Shown here: in pieces, positions 32,801 to 43,400 of the stretch | How the letters are laid out: every line of letters begins with the position of its first letter | Position numbering within the stretch: position 1 is the first letter of the stretch | NCBI GenBank assembly: GCA_035771165.1 | Contig: JAWNZC010000116.1 | Location: 516,001 to 580,000, forward strand | Direction of reading: 5' to 3' | Length of the DNA: 64,000 bases | Origin: Paragorgia papillata | Taxonomy: Eukaryota > Cnidaria > Anthozoa > Scleralcyonacea > Coralliidae | Position numbers and translations under genes: made by a program | Notes under the pieces: generated by a model | Database searches by the model: none | What the model saw: only the letters and a program-made list of their open reading frames with translations | Told to the model about the DNA's origin: nothing

Positions 32801-35800
32801 TTTTTTTTTTCAAAAAAAATCCGGAAAAAAAAAAGTAAAGGGGTTAGCCTTTACTTTTTGACCGATTTTGGCCATTTTTCAACTTTGGAAGTAAGGCTAA
32901 ATATTTTAGTTCATTGTATAGCACACCAACTATGGAATAACCACTGAAAAAAGTAGAACAATCCATTCAATTTTTAATGAGATAAACCAGTTTAAAATTT
33001 TTTTTTGATTTTTCAAAAAAAATCCGGAAAAAAAAAGTAAAGGGGTTAGTCTTTACTTTTTGACCGATTTTGGCCATTTTTCAACTTTGGAAGTAAGGCT
33101 AAATATTTTAGTTCATTGTATAGCACACCAACTATGGAATAACCACTGAAAAAAAGTAGAACAATCCATTCAATTTTTAATGAGATAAACCAGTTTAAAT
33201 TTTTTTTTTGATTTTTCAAAAAAAATCCGGAAAAAAAAAGTAAAGGGGTTAGCCTTTACTTTTTGACCGATTTTGGCCATTTTTCAACTTTGGAAGTAAG
33301 GCTAAATATTTTAGTTCATTGTATAGCACACCAACTATGGAATAACCACTGAAAAAAGTAGAAACAATCCATTCAATTTTTAATGAGATAAACCAGTTTA
33401 AAATTTTTTTTTGATTTTTCAAAAAAATCCGGAAAAAAAAAGTAAAGGGGTTAGCCTTTACTTTTTGACCGATTTTGGCCATTTTTCAACTTTGGAAGTA
33501 AGGCTAAATATTTTAGTTCATTGTATAGCACACCAACTATGGAATAACCACTGAAAAAAGTAGAACAATCCATTCAATTTTTAATGAGATAAACCAGTTT
33601 AAAATTTTTTTTTGATTTTTCAAAAAAAATCCGGAAAAAAAAAGTAAAGGGGTTAGCCTTTACTTTTTGACCGATTTTGGCCATTTTTCAACTTTGGAAG
33701 TCAGGCTAAATATTTTAGTTCATTGTATAGCACACCAACTATGGAATAACCACTGAAAAAAGTAGAACAATCCATTCAATTTTTAATGAGATAAACCAGT
33801 TTAAATTTTTTTTTTGATTTTTCAAAAAAAATCCGGAAAAAAAAAGTAAAGGGGTTAGCCTTTACTTTTTGACCGATTTTGGCCATTTTTCAACTTTGGA
33901 AGTAAGGCTAAATATTTTAGTTCATTGTATAGCACACCAACTATGGAATAACCACTGAAAAAAGTAGAACAATCCATTCAATTTTTAATGAGATAAACCA
34001 GTTTAAATTTTTTTTTTGATTTTTCAAAAAAAATCCGGAAAAAAAAAGTAAAGGGGTGTTAGCCTTTACTTTTTGACCGATTTTGGCCATTTTTCAACTT
34101 TGGAAGTAAGGCTAAATATTTTAGTTCATTGTATAGCACACCAACTATGGAATAACCACTGAAAAAAGTAGAACAATCCATTCAATTTTTAATGAGATAA
34201 ACCAGTTTAAAATTTTTTTTGATTTTTCAAAAAAAAATCCGGAAAAAAAAAGTAAAGGGGTTAGCCTTTACTTTTTGACCGATTTTGGCCATTTTTCAAC
34301 TTTGGAAGTCAGGCTAAATATTTTAGTTCATTGTATAGCACACCAACTATGGAATAACCACTGAAAAAAGTAGAACAATCCATTGAATTTTTAATGAGAT
34401 AAACCAGTTTAAATTTTTTTTTTTGATTTTTCAAAAAAAATCCGGAAAAAAAAAGTGAAGGCTAACGCCTTTACTTTTTGACCGATTTTGGCCATTTTTC
34501 AACTTTGGAAGTAAGGCTAAATATTTTAGTTCATTGTATAGCACACCAACTATGGAATAACCACTGAAAAAAGTAGAACAATCCATTCAATTTTTAATGA
34601 GATAAACCAGTTTAAATTTTTTTTTTGATTTTTCAAAAAAAATCCGGAAAAAAAAAGTAAAGGGGTGTTAGCCTTTACTTTTTGACCGATTTTGGCCATT
34701 TTTCAACTTTGGAAGTAAGGCTAAATATTTTAGTTCATTGTATAGCACACCAACTATGGAATAACCACTGAAAAAAGTAGAACAATCCATTCAATTTTTA
34801 ATGAGATAAACCAGTTTAAAATTTTTTTTTGATTTTTCAAAAAAAATCCGGAAAAAAAAAGTAAAGGGGTTAGCCTTTACTTTTTGACCGATTTTGGCCA
34901 TTTTTCAACTTTGGAAGTCAGGCTAAATATTTTAGTTCATTGTATAGCACACCAACTATGGAATAACCACTGAAAAAAGTAGAACAATCCATTGAATTTT
35001 TAATGAGATAAACCAGTTTAAATTTTTTTTTTTGATTTTTCAAAAAAAATCCGGAAAAAAAAAGTGAAGGCTAACGCCTTTACTTTTTGACCGATTTTGG
35101 CCATTTTTCAACTTTGGAAGTAAGCCTAAATATTTTAGTTCATTGTATAGCACACCAACTATGGAATAACCACTGAAAAAAGTAGAACAATCCATTCAAT
35201 TTTTAATGAGATAAACCAGTTTAAAATTTTTTTTTGATTTTTTCAAAAAAATCCGGAAAAAAAAAGTAAAGGGTTAGCCTTTACTTTTTGACCGATTTTG
35301 GCCATTTTTCAACTTTGGAAGTAAGGCTAAATATTTTAGTTCATTGTATAGCACACCAACTATGGAATAACCACTGAAAAAAGTAGAACAATCCATTCAA
35401 TTTTTAATGAGATAAACCAGTTTAAATTTTTTTTTTGATTTTTCAAAAAAAATCCGGAAAAAAAAAGTAAAGGGGTTAGCCTTTACTTTTTGACCGATTT
35501 TGGCCATTTTTCAACTTTGGAAGTAAGGCTAAATATTTTAGTTCATTGTATAGCACACCAACTATGGAATAACCACTGAAAAAAGTAGAACAATCCATTC
35601 AATTTTTAATGAGATAAACCAGTTTAAAATTTTTTTTTGATTTTTCAAAAAAAATCCGGAAAAAAAAAGTAAAGGGGTTAGCCTTTACTTTTTGACCGAT
35701 TTTGGCCATTTTTCAACTTTGGAAGTAAGGCTAAATATTTTAGTTCATTGTATAGCACACCTACTATGGAATAACCACTGAAAAAAGTAGAACAATCCAT

Positions 35801-37599
35801 TCAATTTTTAATGAGATAAACCCGTTTAAAATTTTTTTTTTATTTTTCAAAAAAAATCCGGAAAAAAAAAGTAAAGGGGTTAGCCTTTACTTTTTGACCG
35901 ATTTTGGCCATTTATCAACTTTGGAAGTAAGGCTAAATATTTTAGTTCATTGTATAGCACACCAACTATGGAATAACCACTGAAAAAAGTAGAACAATCC
36001 ATTCAATTTTTAATGAGATAAACCAGTTTAAAATTTTTTTTTGATTTTTCAAAAAAAATCCGGAAAAAAAAAGTAAAGGGGTTAGCCTTTACTTTTTGAC
36101 CGATTTTGGCCATTTTTCAACTTTGGAAGTAAGGCTAAATATTTTAGTTCATTGTATAGCACACCAACTATGGAATAACCACTGAAAAAAGTAGAACAAT
36201 CCATTCAATTTTTAATGAGATAAACCAGTTTAAAATTTTTTTTTGATTTTTCAAAAAAAATCCGGAAAAAAAAAGTAAAGGGGTTAGCCTTTACTTTTTG
36301 ACCGATTTTGGCCATTTTTCAACTTTGGAAGTCAGGCTAAATATTTTAGTTCATTGTATAGCACACCAACTATGGAATAACCACTGAAAAAAGTAGAACA
36401 ATCCATTGAATTTTTAATGAGATAAACCAGTTTAAATTTTTTTTTTTGATTTTTCAAAAAAAATCCGGAAAAAAAAAGTGAAGGCTAACGCCTTTACTTT
36501 TTGACCGATTTTGGCCATTTTTCAACTTTGGAAGTAAGGCTAAATATTTTAGTTCATTGTATAGCACACCTACTATGGAATAACCACTGAAAAAAGTAGA
36601 ACAATCCATTCAATTTTTAATGAGATAAACCCGTTTAAAATTTTTTTTTTATTTTTCAAAAAAAATCCGGAAAAAAAAAGTAAAGGGGTTAGCCTTTACT
36701 TTTTGACCGATTTTGTCCATTTTTCAACTTTGGAAGTAAGGCTAAATATTTTAGTTCATTGTATAGCACACCAACTATGGAATAACCACTGAAAAAAGTA
36801 GAACAATCCATTCAATTTTTAATGAGATAAACCAGTTTACTTTTTATGGTCAAAATCGGTCAAAAAGTAAAGGGGTTCCCGTTAACCCCTTTACTTTTTG
36901 ACCGATTTTGGCCATTTTTCAACTTTGGAAGTAAGGCTAAATATTTTAGTTCATTGTATAGCACACCAACTATGGAATAACCACTGAAAAAAGTAGAACA
37001 ATCCATTGAATTTTTAATGAGATAAACCAGTTTAAAATTTTTTTTTGATTTTTCAAAATTGATCGATTTTGGCCATTTTTCAACTTTGGAAGTAAGGCTA
37101 AATATTTTAGTTCATTGTATAGCACACCAACTATGGAATAACCACTGAAAAAAGTAGAACAATCCATTGAATTTTTAATGAGATAAACCAGTTTAAATTT
37201 TTTTTTGATTTTTCAAAATTGACCGATTTTGGCCATTTTTCAACTTTGGAAGTAAGGCTAAATATTTTAGTTCATTGTATAGCACACCAACTATGGAATA
37301 ACCACTGAAAAAAGTAGAACAATCCATTCAATTTTTAATGAGATAAACCAGTTTAAAATTTGGTCACTTTTGAAACTTTTTAGTTAGGGTCAAAAACGGT
37401 TAGATAAAGTCGTTTTAAACCTTCTGTGAAAACGAGAAGGCTGTATTTTCGGCTAAAAAATTTTTTTTTGATTTTTTGAAAAAAATCAGGAAAAAAAATA
37501 ATAAAGGGGTTAGTTAGCCTTTACTTTTTGACCGATTTTGGTCACTTTTGAGTTAGGGTCAAAAACGGTTAAATAAAGTCTTTTTAGACCTTTTGACAT

Positions 37600-37850
37600 T
37601 TAATTTATGTAAATTTATGCAATTGTTTTTTAAAAATATCTGAGAAAAAACTATTTTTAATTTATAATAAATTTCCACAACAACAAATTCAATTCAAAAA
37701 ATATATTTCCTTCTTTAAAATTTATTACAAAGCAAACTAAATTATTCAACTTTCAAATCCTCAAACATACCTGCAAAATAAAATAGAATCCCAATTAATA
37801 TACAGAAGCTGCAAAAAATATATATATATTTAGCCCAAATACAGCCTCCT
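37600..37850. other. Spacer at the inversion point of the satellite array
   Basis: About 250 bp of AT-rich sequence not related to the units. To its left type-B units read AAATAAAGTCTTTTTAGACC; to its right the same units read GGTCTAAAAAGACTTTATTT. The array is therefore a very large inverted repeat with this spacer at its centre. Confidence 0.85.
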
Positions 37851-40008
37851 CCTTTTCAGAGAAGGTCTAAAAAGACTTTATTTAACCGTTTTTGACCCTA
37901 ACTCAAAAGTTTCAAAAATGACCAAAATCGGTCAAAAAGTAAAGGCTAACCCCTTTACTTTTTTTTTCCGGATTTTTTTTGAAAAATCAAAAAAAATGTT
38001 TAAACTGGTTTATCTCATTAAAAATTGAATGGATTGTTCTACTTTTTTCAGTGGTTATTGCATAGTTGGTGTGCTATACAATGAACTAAAATATTTAGCC
38101 TTACTTCCAAAGTTGAAAAATGGCCAAAATCGGTCAAAAAGTAAAGGCTAACCCCTTTACTTTTTGACCGATTTTGACCATAAAAAGTAAACTGGTTTAT
38201 CTCATTAAAAATTCAATGGATTGTTCTACTTTTTTCAGTGGTTATTCCATAGTTGGTGTGCTATACAATGAACTAAAATATTTAGCCTTACTTCCAAAGT
38301 TGAAAAATGGCCAAAATCGGTCAAAAAGTAAAGGCTAACTCCTTTACTTTTTTTTTCCGGATTTTTTTCAAAAAATCAAAAACATTTTTTTAGCCAAAAT
38401 ACAGCCTTCTCCTTTTCACAGAAGGTCTAAAACGACTTTATTTAACCGTTTTTGACCCTAACTGAAAAGTTTCAAAAGTGACCAAAATCGGTCAAAAAGT
38501 AAAGGCTAACCCCTTTACTATTTTTTTCCGGATTTTTTTCAAAAAATCAAAAAAAAATTTTAAACTGGTTTATCTCATTAAAAATTCAATGGATTGTTCT
38601 ACTTTTTTCAGTGGTTATTCCATAGTTGGTGTGCTATACAATGAACTAAAATATTTAGCCTTACTTCCAAAGTTGAAAAATGGCCAAAATCGGTCAAAAA
38701 GTAAAGGCTAACCCCTTTACTTTTTGACCGATTTTGACCATAAAAAGTAAACTGGTTTATCTCATTAAAAATTGAATGGATTGTTCTACTTTTTTCAGTG
38801 GTTATTCCATAGTTGGTGTGCTATACAATGAACTAAAATATTTAGCGTTACTTCCAAAGTTGAAAAATGGCCAAAATCGGTCAAAAAGTAAAGGCTAACC
38901 CCTTTACTTTTTTTTTCCGAATTTTTTTCAAAAAATCAAATACATTTTTTTTAGCCAAAATACAGCCTTCTCCTTTTCACAGAAGGACTAAAACGACTTT
39001 ATTTAACCGTTTTTGACCCTAACTCAAAAGTTTCAAAAGTGACCAAAATCCGTGAAAAAGTAAAGGCTAACCCCTTTACTTTTTTTTTCCGGATTTTTTT
39101 TTTAAAATCAAAAAATTTTTTTTAGCCCAAATACAGCCTCCTCCTTTTCACAGAAGGTCTAAAAAGACTTTATTTAACCGTTTTTGACCCTAACTCAAAA
39201 GTTTCAAAAATGACCAAAATCGGTCAAAAAGTAAAGGCTAACCCCTTTACTTTTTTTTCCCAATCAAAAAATTTTTTTTAGCCCAAATACAGCCTCCTCC
39301 TTTTCACAGAAGGTCTAAAAAGACTTTATTTAACCGTTTTTGACCCTAACTCAAAAGTTTCAAAAATGACGAAAATCGGTCAAAAAGTTAAGGCTAACCC
39401 CTTTACTTTTTTTTTCCCGATTTTTTTTTAAAAATCAAAAAAAAATTTTTTTTAGCGCAAATACAGCCTTCTCCTTTTCACAGAAGGTCTAAAAAGACTT
39501 TATTTAACCGTTTTTGACCCTAACTCAAAAGTTTCAAAAATGACCAAAATCGGTCAAAAAGTAAAGGCTAACCCCTAAAAAAAAAAAAAAGTAATTTTTT
39601 TAGCCCAAAACAGCCGATTCTCCGATTTTTTTGGCCATTTTTTCAACTTTCGAAATAAGGCTAAAATATGAAGATTTACAGAAATAAAGCCTTCTTGTTG
39701 CTCCAGAAGCTGGAAAAAGCCTTTATTCGAGCTAAATTATCATTTTTTGAACTTATTTCAAAAGTTGAAAAAATGGCCAAAATCGGTGAAAATGTGTAGT
39801 GGTTAGCCTTTACTTTTTGACCGATTTTGGTCATTTTTTCAACTTTTGAAATAAGGCTAAAATATTAATATTTATCACAAATAATATCTTCTTGTTGCTA
39901 CAGAGGCTACAAAAAGGCTTTATTTGGCCTAAATTATCATTTTTTGACCTTATTTCAAAAGTTGGAAAAATGGCCAAAATCGATCAAAAAGTAAAGGCTA
40001 ACACCTTA

Positions 40009-40353
40009 CAGTCAAACCGGATGTTCTCTTGCATGCTACTTTGCAATATCGCGCCGAAACATTGCAATGTTGATTGTCAATTTGGCTTGAGCAACTTGCA
40101 AACGTCTCGTGAAGATTCCTCAGTAGATTCCTTTAAAGGTTCGTCTTTCTTTTGAGTAAATATACAGATTTATGTTTAAAAATATTACTGTTGGTGGGTA
40201 GATAGTATTTTCAGCCATGCAAATAAATGGCAGTTTAAGTAAAGAACTGTTGAATTTCGGAAATAAATATTCCCGAAACGTTTGCAAATTGCTCACGGCA
40301 ACTTGTCAGTCAACATTCCAATGTAGCTCGCAAGAGAACACCCGGTTTGACTG
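40009..40353. mobile_element. Tc1/mariner-like MITE with TA flanks
   Basis: 345 bp. The left end CAGTCAAACCGGATGTTCTC and the right end GAGAACACCCGGTTTGACTG are inverted repeats. TA lies on each side (40007-40008, 40354-40355). Internal arms (GCAACTTGCAAACG against CGTTTGCAAATTGC) are also mirrored. It is inserted in the last satellite-like unit, 48 bp from the ERO1 stop. A relative at about 25282-25960 is split by a hAT-like element. Confidence 0.85.
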
Positions 40354-40400
40354 TAAAATTTTGACCGATTTTCGCCATTTTTTCAACTTTTGAAATAAGG

Positions 40401-40479
40401 CTAAAATATGCCTATATGGTGTACATACCCTTTGCTTAAAGAGCGGAATGTCTGTACATAGTGAATGCTGCTGGAATAT
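40401..40479 (-). CDS. ERO1: ERO1 exon 15 (terminal)
   Basis: Acceptor TATTTCTTTTAG. Encodes [20 protein letters not shown] then HIGIF and stop TAG (40403-40401), parallel to human ISTSVKELENFRNLLQNIH. The last codons overlap AAGGCTAAAATAT, which is part of the neighbouring satellite-like unit. Confidence 0.88.
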
Positions 40480-43400
40480 CTAAAAGAAATACAAAGTCAT
40501 GAAGTTAATACAGTAGAAGTATAATAGGAGCGACAGTATTTTTCATTCATCCATCCGTCCATCCATCCATCCATCCACCCACCCGTCCATCCATCCACCC
40601 GCCCGCCCATCCATCCATCCATCCATCTACCCACCCATATCCATCTACCCACCCATCCATCTACCCACCCATCCATCTACCCACCCATCCATCTACCCAC
40701 CCATCCATCAACCCACCCATCCATCCACCCACCCATCCATCGATCCACCCATCCATCCATCTACCCACCCATCCACCCACCCACCCATCCAATTGCCCAT
40801 CTATCCATCCACCCACCCATCTATCCATACACCCACCCACCCATCTATCCATCCACCCACCCACCCATCTATCCATCCATACACCCACCCACCCACCCAC
40901 CCACCCAAGGTCAACAGGAAATACAAATTCATGAAGTTAATACAGTAGAGGTATAATAGGAGCGACAGTATTTTTCATTCATTCATTCATCCACCCGTCC
41001 ATCCATCCACCCACCCGTCCACCCACCCACCCATCCCATCTACCCACCCACCCATCCATCCAACTGCCCATCTATCCATCCTCCATCCATACACCCACCC
41101 ACCTATCTATCCATACACCCACCCACCCATCTATCCATCTACTCATCCATCCACCCACCCACCCAAGGTCAATTGCAAATAATGCTAATGAAAATGGGGG
41201 AAAAACTACTAACCTTCCAAGGGCGTTAAACAGTGATACAATTTCATTTCTTTTCAACCTGAATGTATCACTGACGCTTTCTTTGTCGAAATCTTGGCTT
41301 GAGAAAAGTATCTTTAAAGCAGTACCGATACCCTGTGTCTGAAAAAAAACCAACACAAAAGTAAAAAAATAATAATTAGAAACAAATTGCGGATACTTTC
41401 ATGTTTAAATAATAAAAAGTTTTGCACAGGTCTCACGAGCCACATTCCAATTGACGATACCAAAAAAGATGGCGGCGGTACATTTAACCACAATGCTTTG
41501 CGGCCTCAAATCAGCTCAAATAATAACTAAACATTGTTTATCATGCTAAGATGAATTAAGTAAGCTAGAACTTCTTTCCTACCGAAGTTGATCGTTTTAA
41601 AACCATATCTACCAATAATTCTGCAAGAAACAATATTTACTGCACGCAAAGGATTGTTGTTAAATGTACAAGTCGCCATCTTTTTTGGTATGGTCAATTG
41701 ACATCAGTCCGGCCAGAATGGACTTGCTTTTGATTATGACCAAATTTTCCAATCAGACCATCCCAGGTCTCAAATGAATCGCGTTCCATTTAACCGGACT
41801 GACCGGTCTAACCGTGTAAATGGAAAGCCCCCTATGTGAAGAAATGGTGTTTCCAGTAAATGCAGAAAACCTAATTTGCATAAAATCTGTCGCTTACCAC
41901 AAACACAATTTCTCTAGATACGCAAGCGCTACAAGTATAAATCGTTTCAACAATCAAGACCACCACTAGAGCTATGGAATTAACTAAAATGAAGCTTATG
42001 AGATCTGTGCAAAACGTTCTATGAAGAAAATTCGTAATTTCTCATGATTTAGACTCTCGAGCCACCTTAAGGAACATAAACTAGTTTCCCAACTTCAACG
42101 ATAGGGCGAAGTTTCTAGACATAATACTAACTAACTAACTCATCCTAAAATCAGTGAATAAATCTTATTTTAACACTAGCGGCTTTACCCAACTTGCTTC
42201 TAGCAACCAAAAGCCACCAATAGCCTACAGTACACACGGACGGGAAAATGTAATCTATTTATTCGCTAGTGAATCGAAGGCTGAATGTGGTGCATACCTC
42301 ACACTGGTGAACATATTTACGATCAAGACAGTTGTCAGCCCGGGGGGAGGGGGTACTCTGGCAATTTTTGGGCAGGGGTGTGCCGCCGTAACCTCAAAAT
42401 CCTGACCCTATCTCAGACCTAAAAATGCGATTTTTCAAACCCTATCCCACACCTAAACTAAAAAAAATCAATACCCTATCCCAGCACTGGTGTCACATCG
42501 GCATCCATACCACATCAGTCATCCCAGACCACAATATGCACCCTATTCCACACCAAAATGGACAATTTGTATACCCTATCCCAGACCCCGCGGAGCTCGA
42601 AAATCATACCCTATAGGGCGGCACCCCCCCCCCCCCCCTCCCATGTTGTCACTCCACATCTATTTTACTTATTTATTTTAATAACTTTGCGATACACATT
42701 ACAAACATAATTTATTTTAATAACTTTGCGATACACATTACACATATAAATACAGTCATTAAGACAATAGGCTGGGTAACCACAACAGCTAGTGCCAATT
42801 ATTGCGGCCCCAAAACAAGTACGATTTAACTGTTACTTTAAAAATACATAACGATATACAACTCACATTAAATTTACTACGATATCTACTAAAAGCAACA
42901 CGATGGTGGGTTCATAAGGCTTCGAGTTGTGTTGCATTTTAAACGTATGCTTTTCCATGTTCGTGGGTCGCCTACGTCATATGTGTTGTTAAGTGCGTTA
43001 ATGTGGTAGTTGAATAGTAACTTCTTGAAGTTTGAGAGTGATGTTTTTTTGTTGTAATAGTTTTTGGTAGTGTGTTCCAATGTTCTTGTTGTCCGAATTG
43101 TGTATGATTTTTGGTAGGTCGAAGTATTACATTTTTTTGTTTGATATTTGTCGCTGTTAAACTACAAAGTCAGCCAGTCACTTTCAAAATCTACCATCAA
43201 TGTACAAGAACACCTTGATCAAAAGGCAAAGCTGTTCAACTTTTTGTCCAACTCCAAAAGCAAAAGGAGCAAAGAACTTAATACAATATGCCTCACGGCC
43301 TCACTCCATCACACGGCTAACAACTCACCGGAAGCATGAATATTAACGGAAGTAAATGTGCAAAAATGCAATTTTGTGACACAGAGAAAAATATACAAAC

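Larger units (their letters stand above)
26762..39995. repeat. Tandem satellite array of ~187/~201-bp units between DHTKD1 and ERO1
   Basis: More than 50 units. Type A contains TTACTTTTTGACCGATTTTG, then AGTTCATTGTATAGCACACC, then GAACAATCCATTCAATTTTT. Its spacing is about 187-188 bp where the unit ends in TATGGTCAAAATCGGTCAAA (27400, 27588, 27775) and about 201-202 bp where it ends in TTTTTCAAAAAAAATCCGG (31801, 32002, 32204, 32406). Type B (AAAGTCTTTTTAGACCTTC, GAGAAGGCTGTATTT) sits at both edges, about 26762-27240 and 37360-39600. Units run in one direction to about 37590 and in the reverse direction from about 37850. Repeated 77-residue open frames (MAKIGQKVKANPF...) are by-products. Confidence 0.96.

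Noticed and set aside
30034..38711. Recurrent ~77-residue frames beginning AKIGQKVKANPF
   Set aside because: They recur once per satellite monomer and break with each homopolymer length change, so they are not under coding constraint.
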